Positions 41,979 through 49,976 of a DNA stretch of 64,000 bases are shown piece by piece. This DNA comes from CAWCUU01 sp963798855. Its GTDB lineage: Bacteria > Gemmatimonadota > Gemmatimonadetes > Longimicrobiales > RSA9. Both the position numbers and the translations under genes were made by a program. Numbering within the stretch: position 1 is the first letter of the stretch; each line of letters begins with the position of its first letter. Under the pieces are notes generated by a model. That model had not been told where the DNA came from and made no database searches. It saw only the letters and a program-made list of their open reading frames with translations. Location: positions 744,001 to 808,000 of the forward strand of contig CAWCUU010000003.1 of NCBI GenBank assembly GCA_963798855.1, read 5' to 3'.

Positions 41979-43395
41979 GATCGCTCCCCCTCCGTCTCGA
42001 TTTCGATCCCGGCCGGCCCGATCTTCATCGGGACCGGGGGCAACGGGTGTGCCGTCCCGCGCGCCTTCACGATCCGGATCCTGCGTTGCGGCGGCTCCTG
42101 CGCGAAATCGACGTCGAGCGCGAGGATCGCGTCGGCGACGGAGCTGAGACGGTGGTCGGGGTGAGGTCGCGAGGGGTCGGCGGAAGCGTCCAGCGTCATG
42201 AGGCTCGTGATACCCCGCACCGCCATGTGCTGCACCATCGTGTACAGGTAGTCGTGGAAGCGCTGTCGGTCCGGGGACGCGAGCGCCAGCTCGTCGAGCG
42301 AGTCCACGACGAGGCGGCGGACGCCGCCCTCGGAGATCGTGCGGAACAGATCGACCACGAGCGAGTCGATCTGCAGCTCCACGGGTGAGACGTACTGCAG
42401 GTGCAGCAACTCGCTCTCGACCGAGCTCCGCGCCCGATGCCAGCGCGCCGATCGCGCGCGATAGCTGCTCCGGGTTCTCCTGCAGGTTCAGCACGAGGGA
42501 CGGCTCGCCCCTGCGCACGCCCTCCAGCGCGAAGCCGAGACCGAGCGTGGTCTTGCCGACGCCGGTCCGTCCGATCACCAGCGCCGAGGTACCGCGACGG
42601 AGACCGCCGCCGAGCATCCGGTCCAGCCCGGCGATGCCGGTCGTCACCCGATGCGGCGAAGCGTCGTACGTGACCGGAACGTCCGGCGTCACGATGCGGG
42701 GATACACCTCCAGCCCGGCACCGGTGATGCGGAACGCGTGCAGCCCCTCCCGATAGCCGCTGCCGCGCAGCTTCAGCACGCGCAGATAGCGGTCGTCCCG
42801 CTTGCCCGAGCCCTCCCGCACCAGCTGCACGATGCCGTCGGCGACCGCGAACTCCGGAAACTGCGGGACGTGCCGCGCGTCGTACTCGCCGACGAGGAAG
42901 GTGGTCGCGTCATAGGCGGAGAGGAGTCCCGCCAGGTCCGACACGACGCGTCTCGCCTGCAAGACGGAGTCGGCCAGGTCGTGCACGACCTTGAAGGAGT
43001 CGACCACGATCAGCTTCGGGCCCAGCTCCTGGATCAGCTCCCGCAGTCGCACGGCGATGAACTCCACGCCGTGCTCCAGCATGCCGGCCCCGAATGTCGT
43101 CGTAGACGACCGACTCGAACATCTTTCGCTCGTCGTAGAAGCTGAAGCGCTGCAGGTAGCTCACCACCTTCGAGAGCGGCTCGGAGAGGGTGCTCAGGAA
43201 GACCACCGGCCGGCCGTCGCCGGCGTTGTGGAAGAGCATCTGCTCGGCCAGGATGGTCTTGCCCGTCCCCGGATGGCCCATCAGCAGGTTGATGGAGCCC
43301 GCGGGGAAGCCGCCGCCCAGGATCTCGTCGACCTGCGGGCTGCCCGTGCCGATCCGCTCGGCGCCTGTCTCGGCGGGCCGGTAGATCGCGCTCAT
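41975..43395 (-). pseudogene. Two-domain KaiC-like RecA ATPase gene with two frameshifts
   Basis: ATG 43395 overlaps the receiver gene stop (ATGA). Domain 1 has Walker A GHPGTGKT (FPAGSINLLMGHPGTGKTIL). Near 43085-43093 one extra base (ATT-C-GGGGCC) shifts the frame; the continuation is MLEHGVEFIAVRLRE and IVVDSFKVVHD. Domain 2 has Walker A GRTGVGKTT. Near 42419 another extra base (GGT-C-GAG) shifts again to ELLHLQYVSPVELQI and LVVDSLDELA, ending at TGA 41975 in an ATGA overlap with the kinase start. Skipping both bases gives a coherent 472-residue protein. Double-KaiC ATPases next to kinases and receivers are signalling modules of unknown input. Either a decaying operon or an assembly error. 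Confidence 0.82.
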
Positions 43396-43796
43396 TCGTT
43401 CGGCTCCTTCGGCATGGCGAGCAGTCCCTCGATCGTGCGCAGCAGCTCCCGCTCCGCCAGCGGTTTCATCAGGAACGCGTCCGCCCCCGCCTCCCGGGCG
43501 CGAACCGCGGCCGCGAGCATGCTGAAGACGACGACCGCGGTGTCCGCGAGCGCCGGGTCCGACTTGATCCGGCGACACAGCGCCAACCCGTCCAGCCCCG
43601 GCACGAGCACCTCGGTGATCACCATCGCCGGCCGCGACTCCCGGATCAGGCGCCACGCCCCCTCGCCATCCGCGGCGAACTCCACCTCGAAGCCCGCTTC
43701 GCGGAGGAAGTATGCCTCGAGCTCACGGACGTGCGGGTCTCGCTCGACCACGAGGATCACGACGCACGGGCCCGCGGCGGATGCGGCGTCGGTCAT
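43392..43796 (-). CDS. Degenerate receiver-domain protein (pseudo-receiver)
   Basis: 134 residues, essentially one receiver domain. The expected phospho-acceptor Asp is Glu62 (VITEVLVPGLDG), and the acidic pair near the N-terminus is Glu18-Arg19 (LVVERDPHV) rather than Asp-Asp. S92 and K111 (FLMKPL) are retained. It probably cannot be phosphorylated normally and may mimic the active state. ATG 43796 starts in a relatively AT-rich leader; its stop overlaps the KaiC-like gene start, so it is the first gene of the receiver-KaiC-kinase operon, divergent from the DUF6064 gene. Confidence 0.8.
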   Translation of the reverse strand: MTDAASAAGPCVVILVVERDPHVRELEAYFLREAGFEVEFAADGEGAWRLIRESRPAMVITEVLVPGLDGLALCRRIKSDPALADTAVVVFSMLAAAVRAREAGADAFLMKPLAERELLRTIEGLLAMPKEPNE

Positions 43797-44042
43797 GACG
43801 GGACACTCTATGAGAAACGTATGGAAATGAAGGGGCCGCGCAGGGGGCGCCCCGTTGCGGCCATCGCTAAAGCTATGGCTCTCGAGCCCACCGCGATAGA
43901 CCACGCCCTCTCGACCCCTGGGCGCAGCCCCCTCAGCCACGGGCGGCCGGCCCGTCCTCCACCTCTTTGTCGGGCGTGCTCCCACCGCTTTTGCGCGTTT
44001 GCCCTACGGCGAGAGGACCGGCAACGGCCTAGCTTGGTTCAA

Positions 44043-44741
44043 ATGCCACCTTTCACGGTCGAACAGTTCTTCGGCGTCTTCGACGCCTACAACTACACGG
44101 TCTTTCCCGCGCAGGTGCTGCTCATCGCGCTGGCGGCCGCCGTGATCTGGGTGGCCGCGAAGCCCGCGCCGTGGTCCCCGCGGGCTGCCGGCGCGATCGT
44201 CGCCCTGATCTGGGCGTGGGCGGGCGTCGTCTATCACATCCTCTTCTTCAGCACCGTGACGCCGGCAGCGTATCTGTTCGGATCGCTGTTCCTGGTCGAG
44301 TCGCTGCTGCTCGGCTGGGCCGCGCTGGGTGGCCGGCTCGACCTGCAGATCCAGCCCGACGCCTACGGGGTCATCGGCGGGATCCTCGTCCTGTACGCGC
44401 TGATCGGCTACCCGATCGCGGCCATGATGGGCGGGCACCACTACCCCCACATGCCGACGTTCGGCGTCCCCTGCCCCACGACGATCTTCACGTTCGGCGC
44501 GCTGCTCTGGGTCAACGGGCCCGTGCCGCGACGGCTTCTCGCGGTGCCGGTCACATGGACGCTGATCGGCTCCTCCGCCATCTGGGCCTTCGGCGTTCAC
44601 GAGGACCTCGGAATGCCGATCGCCGCCGTTCTCGCCACCGGATTGCTGCTCCGGCGCAACCGGCGCTGGGAGCGAGTGGCGCCCCCTCACAACCTCGCCT
44701 GGGACTTCGCCGCCGCCGCCATCCCCCGCCCACCTGACTAG
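44043..44741 (+). CDS. DUF6064-like multi-helix membrane protein
   Basis: 232 residues from ATG 44043. Starts MPPFTVEQFFGVFDAYN, then about six hydrophobic helices (PAQVLLIALAAAVIWVA, AIVALIWAWAGVVYHILFF, AAYLFGSLFLVESLLLGW, VIGGILVLYALIGYPIAAMM, TTIFTFGALLWV, WTLIGSSAIWAFGV) and a cytoplasmic tail. The pattern PAQ...YHxxFF...PAAYLFG is characteristic of the DUF6064 family; function unknown. The stop codon TAG 44739-44741 is the first unit of a 9-bp repeat array shared with the convergent lutC-like gene. The gene is divergent from the receiver-KaiC operon. Confidence 0.8.
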   Translation: MPPFTVEQFFGVFDAYNYTVFPAQVLLIALAAAVIWVAAKPAPWSPRAAGAIVALIWAWAGVVYHILFFSTVTPAAYLFGSLFLVESLLLGWAALGGRLDLQIQPDAYGVIGGILVLYALIGYPIAAMMGGHHYPHMPTFGVPCPTTIFTFGALLWVNGPVPRRLLAVPVTWTLIGSSAIWAFGVHEDLGMPIAAVLATGLLLRRNRRWERVAPPHNLAWDFAAAAIPRPPD

Positions 44742-44840
44742 CCTGATTAGCCTGACCAGCCTGACTAACCTGATTAGCCTGACTAGCCTGATTAGCCTGA
44801 TTAGCCTGATTAGCCTGATTAGCCTGACTAGCCTGACTAG
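44733..44840. repeat. Twelve-copy 9-bp array carrying stop codons on both strands
   Basis: CCTGA[T/C][T/C]A[G/A] repeated twelve times in perfect 9-bp register. In one plus frame most units give TAG, and in one minus frame (CTAGTCAGG) they also give TAG. The first unit provides the stop of the DUF6064 gene and the last provides the stop of the lutC-like gene, so the array terminates translation from both sides. Confidence 0.93.
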
Positions 44841-45409
44841 CCTGTCCGAAGGACCCCCACGATCACCCTCCCCGGCCCGTGCACCCCCGTCACCAGCATG
44901 CCTCCGATGTCCCCGGACTTGCTCGGTCCCGAGTGCAGCGCGAGCGCGGCCGTTTCTGCGATCGGCGCTCCTTCGATCGCCTCGGAGAGCGTCGCGACGA
45001 CGTCGGCCTCCCGAACCCAGACCATGTGGACGGGCGGCAGCAGCTGAGCGCGCCGGCCGTCGCGCGCGTCGAGCAGCAGCGAGCCGGTCTCGGCGATCGC
45101 CGCGCGGGCGAGCGACACGCCCAGCGCGGCATCCTCCGGCGTAGCGGGAGGGAGCGGCGGCTTCAACTCGCCCGGCACGAGCGCGCCGACCGCCGCCGTC
45201 GAGAATTCGCCGGCCAGCCCGCGCAGCCACGCCTTCACCTCGTCCTCCGCACGCAGCACGACCACCCTGCCGCCGGCTGCGGTGAAGCGGGCCGTGAACG
45301 CCTCGAGCGGGGACTGGCGCAGCGGCTCCGGGGCGAGGCGGCCGGGATGGGGGACCGGCTCTCGTCGCTCCGCGGAGACCCGGGCGCGCCGCAGGATCCT
45401 GTCCCTCAA
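44837..45409 (-). CDS. lutC: LutC/YkgG-type LUD-domain protein of lactate utilisation
   Basis: 190 residues from TTG 45409, which overlaps the lutB stop as TTGA and gives the typical N-terminus LRDRILRRARVSAERREPVP. The LUD domain contains AAIAETGSLLLDARDGRR and LPPVHMVWVREADVV. LutC works with LutA and LutB in the three-part iron-sulfur L-lactate oxidase that converts lactate to pyruvate. The stop TAG belongs to the 9-bp array. This is the last gene of the lut operon. Confidence 0.88.
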   Translation of the reverse strand: MRDRILRRARVSAERREPVPHPGRLAPEPLRQSPLEAFTARFTAAGGRVVVLRAEDEVKAWLRGLAGEFSTAAVGALVPGELKPPLPPATPEDAALGVSLARAAIAETGSLLLDARDGRRAQLLPPVHMVWVREADVVATLSEAIEGAPIAETAALALHSGPSKSGDIGGMLVTGVHGPGRVIVGVLRTG

Positions 45410-46800
45410 TGGATTCCGTCCTTCCAAAGGCTGCGGAACGACTTCGGGCTGGGCTCGAGCGCTCCGCGGACGCGGTTCCAGGCGCGGATGACCGGCAGCA
45501 GGCGACGCCGGCGCAGCCCACCGGGCACGAGACGCAGCGCGCGGCCGGCCGCCCGGTACCACGCCGGGCGGGTCATTATGCGGGCGTAGGCGCGGATCAT
45601 CGCGCGCTCGGTGATGGGAGGGATCCCCTGCTCGGCCGCGCGACGTCGCCAGGAAACGAGAAGCTTCGGGATCGGGATGCGCACCGGACACGCCTCCGCG
45701 CACGCGCCGCACAGGCTCGAGGCCTGCGGCAGCGACGCCGCGCGCTCGAGGCCGAGCAACCCGGGCGCGAGCACCGCGCCGATCGGACCCGAGTAGGTCC
45801 AGCCGTACGCGTAACCGCCGGTCTGGCGGAACACCGGACAGGCGTTCAGGCACGCCGAGCAGCGGATGCAGCGCAGCGTCTCCCACGCCTCGTCATCGCC
45901 GAGCAACGCGGCGCGGCCATTGTCCACGAGCACGACGTGCAGCGCCTCCGGACCGTCGGGATCGGCCGGGCCACGCGGGCCGTGGATCAGCGACACGAAG
46001 CTGCCGATCGGCTGGCCGGTCGCGCCGCGGCTCGTGAGCTGGAGAAAGCCGGCGAGGTCCGACAGCCGCGGCAGCAGCTTCTCGATTCCGACGAGCGCCA
46101 CGTGCACCCGCGGCAGCGACGTCGTCAGCCGGATGTTGCCCTCGTTCTCGATCAGCGCGATCGTGCCGCTCTCGGCGACCAGGAAGTTCGCGCCCGTGAT
46201 GCCGAGGTCCGCGCGCAGGAAGCCGTCGCGCAGGACGCCGCGGGCCGCGGCCGCCAGCTCTTCCGGCGACGCGTTCGGCGGCGTGCCGAGCCGCTCCGCG
46301 AACAGCCGCCGCACGTCCTCCACTCCGCGATGGATGGCGGGGGCGAGGATGTGGCTGGGCGGCTCGCCCAGCAGCTGCACAATGTACTCGCCGAGGTCCG
46401 TTTCCAGCACCTGAATGCCGCGCGCCTCGAGGAAACCGTTCACGCGCAGCTCCTCGCTCAGCATGCTCTTGCCCTTCACCACCCGCTCGACCCGGTGCTC
46501 GCGGATGATCCCCGCCAGCACGCCGTGCACGTCCTCCGCCCGCTCCGCCCAGTGCACCACCGCGCCGCGCGCGACGAGCCGGGCCTCCGCCTGCTCCAGG
46601 TAAGCCGGCAGATCGGCGAGAACATGGCTGCGCACGCGCTCCGCCCACTCCCGCCACCGCTCCGCATCGAGCTGCGCGTACGCGGCGCGCCGCCGGGCGT
46701 CGAAGTGGACGGTGCCGACGGTGACGGAGCTCCGCATCCCGGGCTCGTCCTCGAGGATTCGCGTGGAAAGCGCGGCGTAGTCGATGCGGTCAGCGCTCAC
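45406..46800 (-). CDS. lutB: LutB-type iron-sulfur protein of lactate utilisation
   Basis: 464 residues from GTG 46800, 11 bp inside the end of lutA. The N-terminal LUD part has GTVHFDARRRAAYAQLD, VVKGKSMLSEELRVNGFLE and LGITGANFLVAESGTIAL; the C-terminal part has two [4Fe-4S] motifs, CIRCSACLNACPVF and CGACAEACPVRIPI. It is the core electron-transfer subunit of the LutABC lactate oxidase, which feeds electrons towards the respiratory chain. The GTG/TTG starts and overlaps couple lutA, lutB and lutC. Confidence 0.92.
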   Translation of the reverse strand: MSADRIDYAALSTRILEDEPGMRSSVTVGTVHFDARRRAAYAQLDAERWREWAERVRSHVLADLPAYLEQAEARLVARGAVVHWAERAEDVHGVLAGIIREHRVERVVKGKSMLSEELRVNGFLEARGIQVLETDLGEYIVQLLGEPPSHILAPAIHRGVEDVRRLFAERLGTPPNASPEELAAAARGVLRDGFLRADLGITGANFLVAESGTIALIENEGNIRLTTSLPRVHVALVGIEKLLPRLSDLAGFLQLTSRGATGQPIGSFVSLIHGPRGPADPDGPEALHVVLVDNGRAALLGDDEAWETLRCIRCSACLNACPVFRQTGGYAYGWTYSGPIGAVLAPGLLGLERAASLPQASSLCGACAEACPVRIPIPKLLVSWRRRAAEQGIPPITERAMIRAYARIMTRPAWYRAAGRALRLVPGGLRRRRLLPVIRAWNRVRGALEPSPKSFRSLWKDGIH

Positions 46801-47509
46801 GCCTCGCCTCCCACAGCAGGCTCGCCAGGTGCCGCACCGGCGGACCGGCCGGCCGAACGGCGATCCGACCCGACAGCTGCAGCAGGCAGCCGCCATCGGC
46901 GGAGGTCAGCACGTCCACCTCCGGAAGCGTGTCCAGCTTCCGGTCCGCCATCGCCGCGGAGACGTCCGGCAGCTTCACCGAGAAGAGGCCGCCGAAGCCG
47001 CAGCACTCCCGGGCCGCATCCCACGCGACGACCTCCGCCCCCGCCGAGCGCAGCAGCCGCTCCGCGCCGTCGCCGAGACCCAGCTCGCGCAGCGCATGGC
47101 AGCCGTGATGGTAGGCAATGCGGAGGCCGGACAGTCCGGAGCCGAGCTCCGTCACGCCGAGCACGTCCACGAGGTACTCCGACAGCTCGTACGTTCGGGC
47201 GGCAAGCGCGTCGACCCGCGCGTCGTCGCCATCGAACAGATCCGCGTAGAAGCGCCGGATCATTGCCGTGCAGCTGCCGGACGGAAGCACGACGAGCGGA
47301 GCGTCGTCGAAGACGCCGAGCGTGTGCAGCGCCATCCGCCGCGCCTCGGCCGGGTAGCCGGCGTTGTAGGCCGGCTGGCCGCAGCAGGTCTGGCGCTCGC
47401 GGAACTCGACCTCGACGTCCAGCGAGCGGAGCAGCCGCACCGCGTCCGCCGTCGCTTCCGCGTAGAACTGGTCGGCCAGACATGTGGCGAACAGCGAAAC
47501 ACGCGTCAC
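46790..47509 (-). CDS. lutA: LutA-type Cys-rich (CCG-domain) protein of lactate utilisation
   Basis: 239 residues from GTG 47509 (GTGA overlap with the preceding membrane-protein gene). Two Cys-rich CCG domains are visible: FATCLADQFYAEA with RQTCCGQPAYNAG, and YHHGCHALRELGLG with ECCGFGGLFSVKLP. These bind an iron-sulfur or heterodisulfide-type cluster. The length and order fit LutA of Bacillus/YkgE of E. coli. It is the second gene of a four-gene coupled operon ending in lutC. Confidence 0.92.
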   Translation of the reverse strand: MTRVSLFATCLADQFYAEATADAVRLLRSLDVEVEFRERQTCCGQPAYNAGYPAEARRMALHTLGVFDDAPLVVLPSGSCTAMIRRFYADLFDGDDARVDALAARTYELSEYLVDVLGVTELGSGLSGLRIAYHHGCHALRELGLGDGAERLLRSAGAEVVAWDAARECCGFGGLFSVKLPDVSAAMADRKLDTLPEVDVLTSADGGCLLQLSGRIAVRPAGPPVRHLASLLWEARRER

Positions 47510-48165
47510 TTCACCCTTCTTGCTTCCCGATGCGCATCCACCCACCAGCCCCAGGGGATGAACACCCAGAGCACGAGCGTGACCCAGGCGAGAGCCGTCT
47601 CGTTCGGCGGCGGCGCGCCGCCCAGCCCGCTCAGAAAGATCAGCAGCAGCACGGTGACCAGCCCCGCCAGCCCCCAGCTGCCCACCCGGTCCTTCGCGCG
47701 CGTGCCACGCAGGTACAGGAGCAGTCCCACCGAGAAGATCCCCAGCTCCAACACGAGCGTCGCCGCGATCGAGTTCCAGGCGCCGAGCCCGACCCGGACC
47801 GATGAGCCGGGCCAGAGCGGCAGGTCCGGCCGGTGAACCGGCACGTCCAGCAACCAGTGGCTGAGCACGGCCGCGCCGACGACCCACGCGTCGCTGGCCC
47901 TTCGCCGGACGACGTAGTAGACGACGCCGATCAGGAGCGCCCAGCCGACGGCGGCAAGCAGGCTGTGCGAGATGGGATAGGAGACGAAGTCCAGCGCGCT
48001 CGCCTTCATGAGCCCCGGCTGGATCCGCACCTTTTCGAGGCCCAGCAGCAGCAGGATGGGCCAGAGCTCGTCCAGCCACTGCGCCGCGAAGATCAGCGTG
48101 CCGAGCGACGTTCGTGGCGCCGCCCGCTTCGTCCCGAGCGCCACGCCGTAGTGCCCCAGGAACAT
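47506..48165 (-). CDS. Membrane protein resembling metal-dependent membrane hydrolases, coupled to lutABC
   Basis: 219 residues from ATG 48165; the open frame upstream consists of repeat DNA and was excluded. About six helices. Conserved-looking His/Asp positions line the membrane face: MFLGHYGVAL, DFVSYPISHSLLAAVGW and LSHWLLDVPVHRPDLPLW, the pattern of YdjM/LexA-binding-type inner-membrane metal-dependent hydrolases. Its stop forms a GTGA overlap with lutA, so it is the promoter-proximal gene of the lut operon. A link with lactate is not obvious; it might be a passenger or a lactate-related membrane partner. Confidence 0.75.
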   Translation of the reverse strand: MFLGHYGVALGTKRAAPRTSLGTLIFAAQWLDELWPILLLLGLEKVRIQPGLMKASALDFVSYPISHSLLAAVGWALLIGVVYYVVRRRASDAWVVGAAVLSHWLLDVPVHRPDLPLWPGSSVRVGLGAWNSIAATLVLELGIFSVGLLLYLRGTRAKDRVGSWGLAGLVTVLLLIFLSGLGGAPPPNETALAWVTLVLWVFIPWGWWVDAHREARRVK

Positions 48166-48242
48166 TTCGAAGTGTGAAGTGCGAGGGGTGGAGTTGAAGC
48201 ACGGACGGAGGAATAGTGAGGTGTGAAGGGTGAAGTGTAAAT
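48166..48242. repeat. GAAGTGTGAAG-type repeat between the IS110 element and the lut operon
   Basis: Reads TTCGAAGTGTGAAGTGCGAGG, GGAGTTGAAG and GTGAGGTGTGAAGGGTGAAG in order. It lies directly before the start of the lut-operon membrane protein and ends about 20 bp before the transposase stop. Confidence 0.85.
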
Positions 48243-49600
48243 GCGAGACGAGTTTCCCCATTCTACGTACTGCCGGGCCGTCTTGACGGCGCCTCGGTGT
48301 TTTGGGCCCACCCGGCTATTCTCCTGCGCCGGGGGCAGCTGCACCTGGACTCGTTGGTATGCGTCTTCGACTCCACGTCCTGCATCAGTGCCCACACAAA
48401 GCCGGCCAGCTCGCGCGCCACCGCGGTCGCCGCGATCGGGCTGTTCTTTCGGAACACCAGTCGCGTGAACACCCTGTGAAGCCGGTGTTGCGCCTTCCAG
48501 CAGTGTGCGATCACCTGAGCCGCTTGCCCCTCCTGTCGCTTGCGCAGCAGAGTGCCCGAGCGCGGCGGCAAGCGGTAGCTCCAGGCCGCCTGGACCAGCA
48601 CGTGCCGCACCCTGCTGTTGCCCGCCTTGGTGATGCTCCCCTGCCGGCGACTCGCTCCGCTGGAGTGCTCGCTCGGCACCAGCCCCAGATAGGCCATCAG
48701 CTGGCCCGGCCGCTCGAAGCGTCGAAAGTCGCCGATCTCGCTCACCAGCACCATCGCCGCATGCGTGCTGATCCCCTTCAGGCACCGCAGCCGTCCGACG
48801 GCCTCTCTGTAGGCCGGGCTCAACGCCAACTCCTCGATCCTGCGGTCCAGCTCATCGCGACGGGTGAGCTCGTACTCCAGCAGCGAGAAGTACTCGTCGA
48901 AGACGACCCGGTCGGTGGCCTCCAGCAGCTCACCGCTGCGGAGCCTGCTCAGCCAGCCCAAATGCTTGCCGGTCCAGTTCTTCCCCTCGCGGTAGACCAG
49001 CCCGCGGCGCGCCAGGAATTTCAGGATGTAGTGGCGCGCCTTCAGGATCTCGCGCTGCATTGTTTCGCGGCACCGTACCAGGTCCCGCACCCGCTCCTCC
49101 GCCTCCGTCGGCACCCGAATGCTCACCAGCTCCCCCGCCCGGTACAGCCGGGCCAGCTCGGTGGCATCCTTGCGGTCGTGCTTCCTCCGCTCCCCCGGTC
49201 GCTGCGGAATCAGCGACGGCGCCACGATCTCGCAGCCGTGGCCCCAGCCCCGCAGCGCCCGCTCGAGCACGTAGCCGGCCCCGCTCGCCTCATAGCACGC
49301 GTATACCTCAGCCTCCCGACCCAGCCGGTCGAGAAATCGCTTCAGCTTCCGCTCCTCATTCGGCAGCCGCTTCACCACCGTCGGCTCGCTCGCCCCCTCC
49401 GGCAGCACCGCCATCATCACCGAGTCCTTGTGGACATCCATGCCAACGTAGATCTTCTTGCTCATAGGGCCGGTCTCCTGTTCGCTGCGACCTTTCGCGT
49501 CGCATGTGGCTCTGGCACCTCCGCACACCGGGGCGCTAACCCACGATACGCGGCAGGAGCCCGGCCCTTCCATATTTCTAGACAGCCTGACGCGGAGCGC
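48243..49600. mobile_element. IS110-family insertion sequence, ends approximate
   Basis: Contains a full transposase gene. IS110 elements lack terminal inverted repeats and target-site duplications, so the ends cannot be fixed by eye; the left end must lie between the GAAGTGTGAAG repeat (ending about 48242) and the transposase stop, and the right end within a few hundred bases upstream of the transposase start, before the GxxExxY remnant. The non-coding stretch 49466-49600 is the expected site for the bridge/seek RNA of IS110-group members. Confidence 0.65.
48263..49465 (-). CDS. IS110-family transposase
   Basis: 400 residues from ATG 49465 (GGAG upstream). N-terminal DEDD RuvC-like domain: YVGMDVHKDSVMMAVLP, VYACYEASGAGYVLERAL, HDRKDATELARLYRAGEL. 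C-terminal Transposase_20/IS116-IS110-IS902 domain: LRCLKGISTHAAMVLVSEIG, FERPGQLMAYLGLVPSEHS and KAGNSRVRHVLVQAAWSYR, with the catalytic Ser region typical of the family (SEHSSGASRRQG). It appears complete, so the element may be active. The family recombines DNA using a structured non-coding RNA from the element's end. Confidence 0.95.
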   Translation of the reverse strand: MSKKIYVGMDVHKDSVMMAVLPEGASEPTVVKRLPNEERKLKRFLDRLGREAEVYACYEASGAGYVLERALRGWGHGCEIVAPSLIPQRPGERRKHDRKDATELARLYRAGELVSIRVPTEAEERVRDLVRCRETMQREILKARHYILKFLARRGLVYREGKNWTGKHLGWLSRLRSGELLEATDRVVFDEYFSLLEYELTRRDELDRRIEELALSPAYREAVGRLRCLKGISTHAAMVLVSEIGDFRRFERPGQLMAYLGLVPSEHSSGASRRQGSITKAGNSRVRHVLVQAAWSYRLPPRSGTLLRKRQEGQAAQVIAHCWKAQHRLHRVFTRLVFRKNSPIAATAVARELAGFVWALMQDVESKTHTNESRCSCPRRRRIAGWAQNTEAPSRRPGST

Positions 49601-49976
49601 ACGGACGAGTCGGAGGAAGCGGAGTGGGCAATCGGCCTAGGCCAACTGGAGACCGATGGGACGACCGGCAGGATCATTGGCGCAGCGATCGACGTCCATC
49701 GCTATCTCGGGCCGGGAATGCTGGAGCGTTGCACGTAGGACTGCTCTTCAATTTCAACATTGACGCCCTCATAGCCGGCGGTTGGGAGTGGGTCCTCCGG
49801 AGGGGTGAATGAAACAACCTCCTCCGAGCCCTCTGATAGCTCCGAGGCGTCCGTGTCAAGCCGTTGACTCTCCGGCGACCGATCCTCGGCCGCAAGAACC
49901 CGAATTTCCACCTCCACGCACCGAGTACTTGTTGCGCTTGAACAGGTTACGCCAAATCACACACCCGGCTCCAACT
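49466..49976. other. Non-coding IS end and degraded sequence
   Basis: Between the transposase start and the beta-barrel gene stop. It holds the candidate IS110 RNA-coding end (about 49466-49600), the GxxExxY remnant and about 160 bp (49813-49976) of sequence with lower GC content in which no gene or RNA was recognised. AAGTTGGAG-type repeat bases flank the beta-barrel stop at 49971-49980. Confidence 0.5.
49648..49812 (+). pseudogene. Remnant of a GxxExxY-family protein with internal deletion
   Basis: Two pieces of the same small family are fused out of frame. The first (about 49648-49738) gives TTGRIIGAAIDVHRYLGPGMLE, here cited as RIIGAAIDVHRYLGPGMLE, the N-terminal GxxExxY signature, and then stops. 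The second (about 49729-49812, +1 frame) gives LHVGLLFNFNIDALIAGG, the usual C-terminal strand, to TGA 49810-49812. The central two-thirds is missing and no proper start precedes the first piece. GxxExxY proteins are PD-(D/E)XK-like with unknown function and are often mobile. The remnant sits just beyond the IS110 element. Confidence 0.72.

Noticed and set aside
48166..48261. N-terminal extension of the lut-linked membrane protein
   Set aside because: Encoded by the GAAGTGTGAAG repeat; family-like sequence begins at ATG 48165.
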